A stretch of DNA of 64,000 bases from Alphaproteobacteria bacterium (GTDB taxonomy: Bacteria; Pseudomonadota; Alphaproteobacteria; UBA9219). The stretch spans positions 1-64,000 of the forward strand of contig WRDR01000007.1 in assembly GCA_009779745.1 (NCBI GenBank), read 5' to 3'. A model generated the notes under the pieces. That model saw only the letters and a list, made by a program, of their open reading frames with translations. It was not told where the DNA came from and searched no databases. The translations under genes and the position numbers were made by a program. How positions within the stretch are numbered: position 1 is the stretch's first letter; every line of letters starts with the position of its first letter. Positions 1-8,579 of this stretch are shown here, in pieces.

Positions 1-70
1 CTTTTTTTATTTTTCCTTTTCAATTTTTAATTTTTTTTTTTATCCTCGCCCTTCTCTCCCTTTCACCAAA
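1..70. repeat. T-rich heptad-like repeat
   Basis: A pyrimidine-rich stretch whose first half can be read in 7-base steps (TTTTTAT, TTTTCCT, TTTCAAT, TTTTAAT). This is the reverse-strand form of the degenerate 7-bp repeat family seen at many intergenic sites in this window. No gene is visible in it. It directly precedes a poly-C tract, the same arrangement as upstream of the paralogous surface-protein gene near 41.2 kb. The heptad reading is looser here than at the other sites. Confidence 0.45.
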
Positions 71-81
71 CTCAACCCCTT

Positions 82-96
82 CCCCCCCCCCCCCCC
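82..96. repeat. Poly-C tract, 15 C
   Basis: An uninterrupted run of 15 C lies about 140 bases before the start codon of the glycine-rich secreted protein. The flanks (CCTT before, a spacer of about 25 bases, then AAGGGTTTTT after) match the flanks of the 13-C tract at 41246-41258 upstream of the paralogous gene. The two therefore look like copies of one element whose arms can pair around the C tract. Runs this long are prone to slipped-strand length change. Here the tract is outside the reading frame, so any effect would be on transcription or RNA structure. Confidence 0.85.
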
Positions 97-192
97 TGCC
101 ACTTAACTTGTTGTTTATTAAGGGTTTTTAGCTCTCTTTTTGTCATTCCCGCGAAGTTGGAATGTGGTTGGCACAAATGGTTGCAACAAGAG

Positions 193-222
193 CGTATTCC
201 CCCGCTGGCGAAGGGGAATACG
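193..222 (+). repeat. Perfect 10-bp inverted repeat before the start codon
   Basis: CGTATTCCCC (193-202) pairs perfectly with GGGGAATACG (213-222) around a 10-base loop. The hairpin ends immediately before a TTG (223) and 12 bases before the ATG (235) of the surface-protein gene. It could fold in the 5' leader mRNA. The ATTCCC...GGGAAT core recurs upstream of the related gene at 36.8 kb, so this is probably a mobile or dispersed palindrome and not a gene-specific regulator. Confidence 0.6.
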
Positions 223-234
223 TTGACGTTCATC

Positions 235-1455
235 ATGGCTCTCGGACTTACATTGATAACATCTAGTGCCATGGCAGAAGAAAAGCCGCTTTGTAAATTC
301 GGAACCGTTGCGAATCTTGTTCAGAGCGGGACTACGTGGACATGGACATGCGAAGGAATACACGGCGGTAAAAGCAAATCTTGCAGTGTGAAAAAAATAG
401 ACGGCATATGCGGAGAACCTGTTTATGAAGTATCGGCACACGGACACGGCACTAATGAAATAACTGTGCCGCTGTCAATGCTTGAAACAGATTTATGTAA
501 GTCCGGGACTCTGGCGTATTTGACCGGTGCAGTTGTCGACTCTAAATACACGTATACGTGGACATGCAAAGGTAAAGGCATAGGCACGGACGCATCATGC
601 AGTTCAGACCACAAGTGCTATAAGGTTGTTACTACGTGCCTCGGCAGCCCTTTGGGCTCTCCTGCGGGTGTTAGCGGCTGTTCGGGCATTGCGAATCCGT
701 ATACGCAGGCAATAAATATAGGTTATGAAATGGCAGGGGGCGGGGCTTCAGATTGGGGGGGCGGCGGTACATCAAGGATTTTGCTAAATACCACGACTGT
801 TAATTCTGCAGCCGGCGGGCTTTGGAAATGGGAAAGAAGCAATTCGCCCAATGGAGGAAACGGCGCAAGGCACGCAGGCGCGCGTATAACAGGCTTCCCC
901 GAGTTTTTATGGACTCCCGGGGAAACTTTGTATGCTTATGTCGGCGGAGGAGGAGGGCGGAGCGGCGGTGCCGGTGCTCCCGGAGGAACTTCGTGTGTAG
1001 GCCAGTCAAACCACTTGGCTAGTCCTCCGCAAACAGCAGCATGCGGCAATACATCTGCAATGACAGGAGGCTACTATTTCGGCGGACAAAACCCAGCTTG
1101 GGTCAGCGGAGATCTCGGCGCAAATATACAAGGTGCCAAAGGATTGATAGCTGATCCTAATTTTGATCGTACTAAGACTTACGCCGTAAGCGGCGGCGGC
1201 TTCGGAAGTGCACGAGCCAGCAGCAACGGTAACGATGGAGTCCTGACAGTCATGCAGTGCACCGGTAATCCTGTAGCACATCTAGGGGCAAACAATTGGA
1301 AAACACTGAAATCCCTTACTCCTCAGGAGTCTTGCGTTGGCTCCAGTCCTGCTCAATTTGTCGGGCAAATCAATATGCTGGGTATAGGAGGTATGGGCAA
1401 TGCCGGACTCATCATCTTGAGATATGTTCCGCCGGACGGTGTTTGCAGGCTGTGA
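235..1455 (+). CDS. Secreted Cys-rich/glycine-rich surface protein (paralog 1)
   Basis: No named family was assigned. ATG at 235 gives a short signal peptide (MALGLTLITSSAMA, then EEKP) and a 406-residue product; the frame is open upstream to 157. Two Cys modules of the type C-x-G...G-x-TWTW-x-C-x-G...C occupy roughly residues 17-120. A conserved KCYK...TTCLG linker follows, then a glycine-rich region (MAGGGAS, LYAYVGGGGG, SGGAGAPGG) ending in GNAGLIILRY. That layout matches glycine-rich domains of bacterial adhesins and phage tail proteins. The same modules occur at 36.9-38.2 kb and 41.3-42.4 kb. A role as an exported surface or adhesive protein is inferred. It is convergent with the next gene, 10 bases away. 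Confidence 0.75.
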   Translation: MALGLTLITSSAMAEEKPLCKFGTVANLVQSGTTWTWTCEGIHGGKSKSCSVKKIDGICGEPVYEVSAHGHGTNEITVPLSMLETDLCKSGTLAYLTGAVVDSKYTYTWTCKGKGIGTDASCSSDHKCYKVVTTCLGSPLGSPAGVSGCSGIANPYTQAINIGYEMAGGGASDWGGGGTSRILLNTTTVNSAAGGLWKWERSNSPNGGNGARHAGARITGFPEFLWTPGETLYAYVGGGGGRSGGAGAPGGTSCVGQSNHLASPPQTAACGNTSAMTGGYYFGGQNPAWVSGDLGANIQGAKGLIADPNFDRTKTYAVSGGGFGSARASSNGNDGVLTVMQCTGNPVAHLGANNWKTLKSLTPQESCVGSSPAQFVGQINMLGIGGMGNAGLIILRYVPPDGVCRL

Positions 1456-1465
1456 GCGTATTTCT

Positions 1466-2218
1466 CTAAAACGCCTTAAAGCAATAATTCCCATAATGAG
1501 TAAGTCTGCTTTTCGTGTCCAGCCATATTTTTCCGCCTAGATTAAGCCATCTTTTGCAGAAAGTAAAATCTTCAGAAAGATATGCTCCGGACTGGTGGTC
1601 TATGCTGCAATCGAAAATAGCGTACTGATTTGGGCTGGGGTTCGCCTCTATGGGATACATATGAGCGTGCTTGTATTTAAGTTCAGGGTGCTTTTCTATG
1701 AGTGCTTCAATTGCCTGTCTCTTTATCAGCATAAAACCGGTGCCGGCATACATGCCTGTAACAAAATCGTCCTCTTTTGCATAAAGGGCATCAGTCTCTT
1801 TATAAGGAAAGCCTACAAGATGAAGCCCTGACCTTGAAAGAACATCATTACTCATATCTTTCGTCTCATGAGCAAAATTAGAAGACTCTTGTTTAAACTT
1901 ATTCCAGTCAAAGTTCTTGATAGGATACATGCCTGCTGTTACTTCTTTATCAAAATTCAGCATTCTGTGAATGTCTTCCGGCTGAAAAGCAATATCCGCA
2001 TCTATGAACATTAAATGAGTGGCATTAGGTATATCAAGAAAAGTTGCGACCAGTTTATTTCTTGACCTCGTAACCAGAGAATCTCCTCCGAGCAAAGCTA
2101 AACTTACGTCAAACCCGTTTCTGGAGGAGTATCCCATAAGCTGAATGATAGACTCCATATATCCTTGGAAAACCTGCCCTCCGTAACAAGGAGTGCCTAT
2201 TATAACAAATGGTTTCAT
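1466..2218 (-). CDS. Glycosyltransferase-like protein (GT-A fold)
   Basis: A 250-residue cytosolic protein without a signal peptide. The N-terminus has a Rossmann-like strand (KPFVIIGTPCYGG), then a SLVTRSRNKL segment and MFIDADIAF, whose DAD is the metal/nucleotide-sugar binding DxD of GT-A glycosyltransferases. PEDIHRML and the AGMYPIK segment follow, as in GT2-like proteins that often add sugars to surface polymers. The acceptor is unknown. It starts one base after the malic enzyme stop codon on the same strand, so the two are probably co-transcribed, although a functional link is not obvious. Fold-level call fairly sure; specificity unknown. Confidence 0.65.
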   Translation of the reverse strand: MKPFVIIGTPCYGGQVFQGYMESIIQLMGYSSRNGFDVSLALLGGDSLVTRSRNKLVATFLDIPNATHLMFIDADIAFQPEDIHRMLNFDKEVTAGMYPIKNFDWNKFKQESSNFAHETKDMSNDVLSRSGLHLVGFPYKETDALYAKEDDFVTGMYAGTGFMLIKRQAIEALIEKHPELKYKHAHMYPIEANPSPNQYAIFDCSIDHQSGAYLSEDFTFCKRWLNLGGKIWLDTKSRLTHYGNYCFKAF

Positions 2219-2219
2219 T

Positions 2220-3527
2220 TTATAATGTCCTGCAAAAATCGCCCCTCTCTCTCAAAAAATCCCTATACTTATCCATGTTCTGTATAGGTTTTCTTGCGAC
2301 TCCGGAGTCCATAGCCGCTTTTGCTATTGCTATTGGAATAGTCTCTATCAGCCTAGGATCAAACGGTACCGGAATAATATACTCTTTGCCGTATTTGAAA
2401 GACTTTCCGTTATATGCCTCCTTCACAGAGTCCGGCACCGGCTCTCTTGCAAGAGCTGCCAAAGCCTTAGCTGCCGCCATTTTCATCTCTTCATTCACAG
2501 AAGAGGCTCTGACGTCCAAAGCTCCTCTGAAGATGAAAGGAAAGCCCAGAACGTTGTTTATCTGATTAGGGTAATCCGATCTTCCGGTCGCAATTACAGC
2601 ATCGTCTCTTACGGCTCTTACTTCTTCAGGAGTAATCTCCGGGTCAGGGTTTGCCATTGCGAATATAATAGGATTCTTTGCCATTTTCCGTACCATATCC
2701 TGCGTCAATGCTCCTTTGACAGACAATCCTACGAAAACATCGGCATCAAGCATAACCTCTTCCAGAGTTCTGGCACTGGTCTCGACAGCATGAGCCTCTT
2801 TCCAAGTGTTCATATTCTTTTTTCTGCCTTTATAGATAACTCCTGTAGTGTCGCACATTATAATATTGCCCGGGCTTACTCCCAGTGATTTGAACAGTTT
2901 CGTACACGCAATAGCGGAAGCTCCTGCGCCGTTTACTACAGTTTTTATAGTGCTTAGCTTCCTTCCGGTAAGCTCTACGGCATTAATCAAACCCGCAGCA
3001 GCAATAATGGCAGTTCCGTGCTGGTCATCGTGAAAAACTGGAATTTTCATGATTTCTTTTAGCCTGTCCTCTATTATAAAGCATTCCGGAGCCTTTATGT
3101 CTTCCAGATTTATGGCACCGAAAGAGGGTTCTAAGAAACGGACGCAGTTTATGAATTCCTCGACATTCTGAGTGTCTACTTCGAGATCAATGCTGTCCAG
3201 ATCGGCAAACTTCTTCATGAGAACGGATTTTCCCTCCATGACGGGCTTAGAGGCTAAAGCTCCCAAGTTTCCGAGACCTAAAACAGCAGTTCCGTTAGAA
3301 ATCACGGCCACCAGATTGCATCTCGTAGTATAATCATAAGCGGCATCGGGGTTTTCGTGAATTTTGATACAGGGAACAGCGACTCCCGGAGTATAAGCCA
3401 GAGACAAATCTTTCTGAGTTTTCATAGGCTTGGACGGCAATATCTGAATTTTGCCGTTTTTACCCTTAGAATGGTAATCTAAGACCTCTGTTTCTGTGAC
3501 GGAAGCTCTCTTTTCATGTGTTTGCAT
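2220..3527 (-). CDS. maeB: NAD(P)-dependent malic enzyme, single-domain
   Basis: Oxidative decarboxylation of malate to pyruvate with NAD(P)H formation. Visible family motifs: SLAYTPGVAVPC with the catalytic Tyr near residue 45, GLGNLG, EDIKAPECF (metal ligands), VFHDDQHGTAII, the dinucleotide motif NGAGASAIACTKL and MANPDPEITPEE. At 435 residues it contains only the catalytic and NAD-binding part. Many proteobacterial MaeB proteins are about 760 residues with a C-terminal phosphotransacetylase-like domain, which is absent here, so allosteric control by acetyl-CoA through that domain is not expected. The ATG at 3527 is divergent from the histidine kinase gene across about 160 bases. Confidence 0.93.
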   Translation of the reverse strand: MQTHEKRASVTETEVLDYHSKGKNGKIQILPSKPMKTQKDLSLAYTPGVAVPCIKIHENPDAAYDYTTRCNLVAVISNGTAVLGLGNLGALASKPVMEGKSVLMKKFADLDSIDLEVDTQNVEEFINCVRFLEPSFGAINLEDIKAPECFIIEDRLKEIMKIPVFHDDQHGTAIIAAAGLINAVELTGRKLSTIKTVVNGAGASAIACTKLFKSLGVSPGNIIMCDTTGVIYKGRKKNMNTWKEAHAVETSARTLEEVMLDADVFVGLSVKGALTQDMVRKMAKNPIIFAMANPDPEITPEEVRAVRDDAVIATGRSDYPNQINNVLGFPFIFRGALDVRASSVNEEMKMAAAKALAALAREPVPDSVKEAYNGKSFKYGKEYIIPVPFDPRLIETIPIAIAKAAMDSGVARKPIQNMDKYRDFLRERGDFCRTL

Positions 3528-3685
3528 ATCAATTCCTATGTTTGTCTTTATAAATTACATAAAGTATGGCAAGAATCATTCTATACTAGTTTGGGTAATT
3601 TTTTGCAACAAAATCAACCAAAAGTTAACATAATAAGGCAAATGTTATTATATTGTGTTCAAATCGAGTGCAAAGGCATGTCTTA

Positions 3686-6352
3686 ATGAAGAGTCTATCG
3701 CTGAAAAACGTAACCGTATTTATAATATCAACTTTATGTATATTATCTCTGTCGTCTGTGTATCCGGCTTTCGCTGCGGAAATATCGTACGGTATATCTG
3801 ATGAAACCTTATTTTCTTTGTTGTTTTTCGGGCTGCTGATAGGAATAGTTTTCTCGGCAACCGCATACCTGTTTTTCGCATGGATAGTCATGCGGGACAA
3901 GGGACAAGTTTTTATGGTGCTGTTTCTCTTGTGCTTGGGCATAAGAATCTTTGCTTCTAACGACATGCTTATGGAGCAGATAGGTCTGGGGAGAGGTGCA
4001 GATAAAGAGTTTTTACAGCTTCTAAGCCTTATACTTTCTTGGATTTTTGCTCTGAGTTTTACTTACTACTTTTTGGAACTGGACGTTAATAGTCCCGGGT
4101 TCACTAAACCTTTCATAGCTCTTATAGGAATCTTGTGCCTTCTGTTCTCTTACTTCCTGTACGACAGAGCCGTAGTGTATTACATCTCTTCTTTGATAGG
4201 AGCTATTGTCATGACGGCAGTCCTAGTGGGAGGGCTGTTTGGACTGAGAAACAACACCAGCGGCAGTTTTGTACACATAATCGCTTTTATCTGTTTCTTC
4301 ATGGGCGTAATGGCAGAGCCTATGTACGATATCAGCATAATCACGAATAACGAGATGAGAGATAATATAATTTATATCTCGTTTGCATTATCTGCGCTGA
4401 TGTTTGCCATTGTTGTGACTAATCAGTTCGCTTCAAGACAAGATGAAAAAGAAAAAGCTCTGGCGTTGAGCAATGAACGTTTTACTCTGGCGACCAAGGG
4501 GGCACAGGAAGGGCTGTTCGACTGGAATCTTATGACAAACGAGGTCTTCTTTTCGGATCAGTTCAGGCGTATCATTGGTTTTAGGCTGGCGAACGGAGTA
4601 AGTGGATTGAAGACATGGCTGAGGCTGATAGATTCTTCCGATCGTAAAGGTATTTTAGGTACTGTAAGAAGGCTTTTGAAAACGCCGTCTATGGCTACGA
4701 TGACGGCAGAGTACGTGATAAAGAGACCGGACGGTCTGGTAAGGTGGATGCACACAAAAGTAATAGCGGTAAGGGATAAAGCTACGCAAAAAGTCATTCG
4801 CATGGTAGGTTCTACCAGCGATATAACGGATAGAAAGAACAGTGAATCCGCGCTCATAGACAGTGAAGCGAGGCTCCGGAGTATTATAGAAGCGAATCCG
4901 GTTCCGGTATTTATAGTAGATTTGAAAAAGGGACGGATTTTATATGCTACGCCCGGGGCGGAGAACTTGCTTTCTATGAAAGTGCAGCAGATAGAGAACC
5001 TGTATTTGCAGGATATAATACCCAGTGAAGAGACAAGAGAGAAAATATTAGGGCATATAATAAGAAAAGAGCCGGTAGACGGCATAGAAGCGTTGGTCAT
5101 ATGCCAAGATGAAAAAGAAATACCGTCCGCAGTATCTGCAAGAAGCATAACATACCAAGGCGTGCCGGCTATGGTGATGGGAATATATGATTTGACGGAA
5201 CAGAAGAAAGCTCAGGAGCAGATAGTAGAGCAGCAGGAGGCTTTACAGCAGAGTGAAAAAATGGCGGCGTTGGGAGGACTTTTGGCCGGAGTGGCGCACG
5301 AGCTGAACAATCCATTATCGGTGGTAGTAGGGCAGTCTACGCTGATAATGGAAGGAACGCCTGAAAAGACAGTAGCCACAAGGGCAGAGAAGATTTTCAA
5401 AGCAGCGGACAGGTGTTCAAGAATAGTGAAGAGCTTTCTTGCAATAGCAAGAAGAAAACCGCCGGAAAGAAAGAAGGTGGATTTAAATCAGATAATAAGA
5501 GGAGCCTTGGATCTCTTGGGCTATCAGATAAGAACGTCCAGCATAGAGGTAGAGAGCATTTTAGATGATAAGCTGAAAGGGGTATGGGGCGATAATGATC
5601 AGCTTACTCAGGTAGTCATGAACGTGCTGTTGAATGCGGTGCAGGCTCTTGACGGGTGGAGCGGCGTAAGAAAAATCAAGATAGTAACGGCCGGCGATGA
5701 TAAAAACAGGGCGGTGCTTACAGTATCGGATACCGGACCCGGAATACCGGAAGAAATAAGAACAAAAATATTTGAACCGTTCTTTACGACTAAGGGAGGC
5801 AAAGGAGGCACCGGCATAGGGCTGTCCTTGTGCCTTAACATAGTAACTGCGCACGGAGGAGAAATGGAAGCCGGAGAATCTCCGGACAGCAAGTCGGTAT
5901 TCACTATAAAGCTGCCGCTGGCAGAAGATAATGCGCACCTGACCTTAGAAGACGGAGCGGACGTAAAGCCGCCTCCTATGTCGCTCTTGATAGTTGATGA
6001 CGAAATAGAGCTGGCTCAGACGCTGGCGGATTTGCTGGACGCAGACGGGCATAAGATTGATATGGCGATAAACGGGCGGGTTGCGCTGAATAAAATAAAG
6101 AAAGAAAAATTTGATGCTATAATAAGCGATTTAAGAATGCCTGTTATGGACGGACCCGCATTGTATGAGGAGCTGGTTAAAGAGTTTCCGGCGTATGTTA
6201 AGAAAATAGCTTTTGTGACAGGAGATACTCTTTCTCCTCATGTGCAGGAGTTTTTGAGGTCTCATGAATTGATAGTTGTAGAAAAACCGTATAAGATAAA
6301 AGATATACGGCAGATTTTAATGGAAATTGTTGAACAGAGTAAGGATAAGTAG
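3686..6352 (+). CDS. Membrane-bound hybrid sensor histidine kinase
   Basis: An 888-residue protein with, in order: cleavable signal-like N-terminus ending AFAAE; a block of about seven hydrophobic helices to about residue 255 (7TM sensor type); two PAS domains (about 262-385 and 395-505); a HisKA dimerisation domain with the H-box GVAHELNNPL (phospho-His near 538); a HATPase_c domain (DTGPGIPEEI, GGTGIGLSL); and a C-terminal receiver (LLIVDDE, phospho-Asp in SDLRMPVMDG near 815). ATG 3686 was chosen because AAAGG lies about 9 bases upstream; TTG 3653 and GTG 3668 are in frame alternatives. It sits 35 bases before a REC-EAL gene and probably signals to it. The stimulus is unknown. Confidence 0.92.
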   Translation: MKSLSLKNVTVFIISTLCILSLSSVYPAFAAEISYGISDETLFSLLFFGLLIGIVFSATAYLFFAWIVMRDKGQVFMVLFLLCLGIRIFASNDMLMEQIGLGRGADKEFLQLLSLILSWIFALSFTYYFLELDVNSPGFTKPFIALIGILCLLFSYFLYDRAVVYYISSLIGAIVMTAVLVGGLFGLRNNTSGSFVHIIAFICFFMGVMAEPMYDISIITNNEMRDNIIYISFALSALMFAIVVTNQFASRQDEKEKALALSNERFTLATKGAQEGLFDWNLMTNEVFFSDQFRRIIGFRLANGVSGLKTWLRLIDSSDRKGILGTVRRLLKTPSMATMTAEYVIKRPDGLVRWMHTKVIAVRDKATQKVIRMVGSTSDITDRKNSESALIDSEARLRSIIEANPVPVFIVDLKKGRILYATPGAENLLSMKVQQIENLYLQDIIPSEETREKILGHIIRKEPVDGIEALVICQDEKEIPSAVSARSITYQGVPAMVMGIYDLTEQKKAQEQIVEQQEALQQSEKMAALGGLLAGVAHELNNPLSVVVGQSTLIMEGTPEKTVATRAEKIFKAADRCSRIVKSFLAIARRKPPERKKVDLNQIIRGALDLLGYQIRTSSIEVESILDDKLKGVWGDNDQLTQVVMNVLLNAVQALDGWSGVRKIKIVTAGDDKNRAVLTVSDTGPGIPEEIRTKIFEPFFTTKGGKGGTGIGLSLCLNIVTAHGGEMEAGESPDSKSVFTIKLPLAEDNAHLTLEDGADVKPPPMSLLIVDDEIELAQTLADLLDADGHKIDMAINGRVALNKIKKEKFDAIISDLRMPVMDGPALYEELVKEFPAYVKKIAFVTGDTLSPHVQEFLRSHELIVVEKPYKIKDIRQILMEIVEQSKDK

Positions 6353-6387
6353 TATAACAGGTATTTGAAACCAGTCCGGAGATCAGA

Positions 6388-7560
6388 ATGAAGCTCTTAA
6401 TAATAGATGATGAAGAAGATATTTGCGATGTAATATCTGAAATAGCTCAGCAGCGCGGATTTGAAACCAAGTCTGTAACTGATGCGAGTAACATATCTCA
6501 GGTTTTGAACGAGTTCACGCCGGATCTGATAATGCTGGACTTGCTTATGCCCGGGACGGACGGGGTGGAGCTGTTAAGGACATTTGCCGACAAGGTGAAG
6601 GACGTACAGCTTTGTTTAATGAGCGGGAGCGATGCCAGAGTGTTAAGCGGAGCAAGAAGGCTTGGAAGCGCACATGGGCTTAATGTAATAGATGCGCTTG
6701 AAAAGCCGCTCGAAGTGGGAAAGCTGAAAGAGTTCTTTGACAGCATAGCATCACAACAGACCAGCAAAGCGGAGACTGTGCCTTATGATGATAAAGATAG
6801 TTATGCCAAAGCGTTGGCGAATGAAGAGTTCACTCTTTTTTATCAGCCGATAGTAGATCTGTCTTCCCGTAAGATAAAGGGGTTTGAGGCATTGGCCAGA
6901 TGGAATCACCCAAGCAAGGGAATATTACTGCCTGATGCGTTTTTAAGAGAGATTACTAATGACGGGCTGATGCAGGAACTCACGGATTTTGTGATAAGGA
7001 CGGCGGTTAAACAGACTGCTTTGTTTTATCACAGCGGGCAGAGTTTTACTATGGCGGTCAATATTACTGCGTCTACGCTGCTGGATTTGTCGCTGCCCGA
7101 TAAAATATCGGATATATGCAGTCAGCACAATTTGCCTACAGACCAGCTTATTTTAGAAGTTACGGAAACCGAGGCAATGAAAGATGTAACAAGGACTATG
7201 GACGTTCTGCTTAGAATGAGGCTTAAGAATATAGGAGTGTCTATTGACGATTTCGGAACAGGACACTCTTCGCTTAAGGAACTGCAAAGAATGCCTTTCA
7301 GTGAACTCAAGATTGACAGGAGTTTTATATCCGATATTACGAGAAATCATGAAGCCGAGATAATATCGCGGTCTATTATTGATTTAGGGCATAACCTTGG
7401 GCTGCAAGTAGTGGCGGAGGGCATTGAAAATCACGAAACTATGGACATGTTGGTAAAAATGGGCTGCGATCTGGGACAGGGCTTTGCAATAGGGCACCCT
7501 ATGAAAGCGTCTAATATTGACGCTTGGATAGACAACTGGAATTCTACTTGGCTGCTTTAA
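6388..7560 (+). CDS. Response regulator with c-di-GMP phosphodiesterase (REC-EAL)
   Basis: 390 residues. A receiver domain occupies residues 1-125 (acidic IDDEED, phospho-Asp near 51 in LDLLMPGTDG, Lys in LEKPLE). An EAL domain runs from about 137 to 385. All expected catalytic motifs are present: FEALARW, an Asn in AVNITAS, EVTETEAM, IDDFGTGHSSL, LKIDRSFI and VVAEGIE. It should therefore be an active cyclic-di-GMP phosphodiesterase and not a degenerate sensor. It follows the hybrid kinase directly, which suggests that phosphotransfer sets c-di-GMP levels, a plausible control over motility and pili encoded nearby (inference). Confidence 0.94.
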   Translation: MKLLIIDDEEDICDVISEIAQQRGFETKSVTDASNISQVLNEFTPDLIMLDLLMPGTDGVELLRTFADKVKDVQLCLMSGSDARVLSGARRLGSAHGLNVIDALEKPLEVGKLKEFFDSIASQQTSKAETVPYDDKDSYAKALANEEFTLFYQPIVDLSSRKIKGFEALARWNHPSKGILLPDAFLREITNDGLMQELTDFVIRTAVKQTALFYHSGQSFTMAVNITASTLLDLSLPDKISDICSQHNLPTDQLILEVTETEAMKDVTRTMDVLLRMRLKNIGVSIDDFGTGHSSLKELQRMPFSELKIDRSFISDITRNHEAEIISRSIIDLGHNLGLQVVAEGIENHETMDMLVKMGCDLGQGFAIGHPMKASNIDAWIDNWNSTWLL

Positions 7561-7577
7561 GCAATGTGAAATTAAGT

Positions 7578-7594
7578 GTAAACAAACCGTTTAC
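7578..7594. promoter_or_regulatory. Inverted repeat GTAAAC-N5-GTTTAC
   Basis: A perfect 6-bp inverted repeat with a 5-base spacer, 18 bases after the EAL gene stop codon, in the 195-base AT-rich gap before the gene at 7756. It has the size of a protein operator rather than a terminator, as no T run follows. The regulator is unknown. Confidence 0.3.
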
Positions 7595-7755
7595 TATTTA
7601 TATGCAGTGAATAAAATTTGCATAAAATGCAATGTATACTTAATCACTAATTAAACATAATGTTGTATAAATAGGTATATACAGCATATTTCTCGAATTA
7701 CTTTCGGAAAAATATGCTACAATGAAATTGTAGGATAAAGAAGGCGGGTATACAG

Positions 7756-8157
7756 ATGCCGACAGATACAGACAAAGAACAAGCTGAAGAAAAAATGGTC
7801 TTCACTGTAAGAAATGCTCTTTTGGCAGCGTCTCAGGAAATGGGCAGAGGGGACGAGTGGCCTGTTATAAAAGACATTATACATAAGTTGATGAGGGACT
7901 GGGAGGCGTTGAAAATAGAAAGACGAGTGGACGAAGAGCTGGAGATACATTTGTACGAGCAGCTCCGAATAATGGAAGAAGAGGTGCCTAATTGTGCAAA
8001 AGAGGTTCAAGGTGCTTTGAGAGAGCAGCTTAAAGAGCTGCGGGAAATATTTGATGCGTATTTTGAAGAGCCTAACAAAGAAGCAATAGTACAAGATGAA
8101 GAAAATGAGGCTATGTATGTTAAAAGGGCAAAAGAGATATTAAAGACATTGGAGTAA
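7756..8157 (+). CDS. Hypothetical acidic helical protein
   Basis: 133 residues, not recognised. The sequence is highly charged and Glu/Lys-rich with long predicted helices (for example KIERRVDEELEIHLYEQLR), and no signal peptide or membrane segment. The start is supported by GAAGGCGGG 9-15 bases upstream. A TACAAT -10-like element lies about 40 bases before it. It is followed after 22 bases by another unknown gene and then by the flagellar operon. A flagellar or c-di-GMP related role is only a neighbourhood guess. Confidence 0.6.
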   Translation: MPTDTDKEQAEEKMVFTVRNALLAASQEMGRGDEWPVIKDIIHKLMRDWEALKIERRVDEELEIHLYEQLRIMEEEVPNCAKEVQGALREQLKELREIFDAYFEEPNKEAIVQDEENEAMYVKRAKEILKTLE

Positions 8158-8179
8158 AATTATTTTAAAGGAGGCTGCG

Positions 8180-8476
8180 ATGTTAGATATTTATGCTAAT
8201 TTAGCACTTAAAGTGCCGGAAGAATTAAACCGAACAATTGAAGCCAGAGCTCAGTTCTTAAAGGGAATGGAGCATGTGCATGGAACATTCCCTAAAGAGG
8301 GACTTTCTCTAGGTTTTATAAAAACAGATGAAAATATGGGAGCAATAGTTGAAGCTGGTATTACGCCTGAGTTCAAGGCACAGACTCTTGCATTAGATGA
8401 AGTGCCTAAAACTATACCTACGCTGCCTGTTACACAAGGTGTAAAGTCTGCGTATAAGACGTTTGATAATAATTGA
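8180..8476 (+). CDS. Hypothetical protein
   Basis: 98 residues, not recognised. It is translated from ATG 8180 with a strong AAAGGAGG ribosome binding site 6-12 bases upstream, one of the best in the window. This supports a real, well-expressed gene. No signal peptide or transmembrane segment is seen. The C-terminal part is rich in Thr and Pro. It sits 45 bases before the sigma-54 promoter of the flgF operon but is outside that transcript. Confidence 0.65.
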   Translation: MLDIYANLALKVPEELNRTIEARAQFLKGMEHVHGTFPKEGLSLGFIKTDENMGAIVEAGITPEFKAQTLALDEVPKTIPTLPVTQGVKSAYKTFDNN

Positions 8477-8515
8477 AATGCGGAGTCAATTCCTCACTCC
8501 TCACTCCTAATTATC
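8477..8515. repeat. Degenerate heptad repeat
   Basis: A short forward unit (GCGGAGT) is followed by three reverse units in 7-base steps (TTCCTCA, CTCCTCA, CTCCTAA). This is the inverted form of the GGAGTGT/GGAATTA repeat family. It lies immediately upstream of the sigma-54 promoter and may mark the end of the preceding transcript. Confidence 0.65.
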
Positions 8516-8520
8516 AAAAT

Positions 8521-8538
8521 TTGGCACGGAAAGTGCAT
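8521..8538 (+). promoter_or_regulatory. Sigma-54 promoter for flgFGAH
   Basis: TTGGCACGGAAAGTGCAT matches the sigma-54 (RpoN) consensus TTGGCACG-N4-TTGCA with one mismatch. The invariant GG and GC are separated by exactly 10 bases. Transcription should begin about 12 bases after the GC, near 8548, giving a leader of about 30 bases before flgF. Sigma-54 control of middle or late flagellar genes is established in alphaproteobacteria such as Caulobacter. An enhancer-binding activator is required but is not encoded in this window. Confidence 0.85.
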
Positions 8539-8570
8539 ATCCTGTTGTGAGAGTAATTTTACAACAGGAT
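8539..8570. promoter_or_regulatory. Perfect 10-bp inverted repeat at the flgF transcription start
   Basis: ATCCTGTTGT (8539-8548) and ACAACAGGAT (8561-8570) are perfect inverted arms with a 12-base spacer, straddling the predicted transcription start. The 3' arm contains AGGA, the likely ribosome binding site of flgF. It could be a DNA operator for a flagellar regulator. It could also be an RNA hairpin hiding the ribosome binding site if transcription starts further upstream. Which of the two applies cannot be decided from sequence. Confidence 0.6.
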
Positions 8571-8579
8571 ACTTGTCTT

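Noticed and set aside
168-187. Sigma-54-like sequence TTGGCACAAATGGTTGCAAC upstream of surface protein 1
   Set aside because: The GG and GC are 11 bases apart and not the required 10, and a strong repeat/hairpin context explains the region. Not called as a promoter.
8477-8515. Short regular repeats as a possible CRISPR array
   Set aside because: Here and at the other heptad sites the units are 7 bases, contiguous and degenerate, with no unique spacers and no cas genes nearby.
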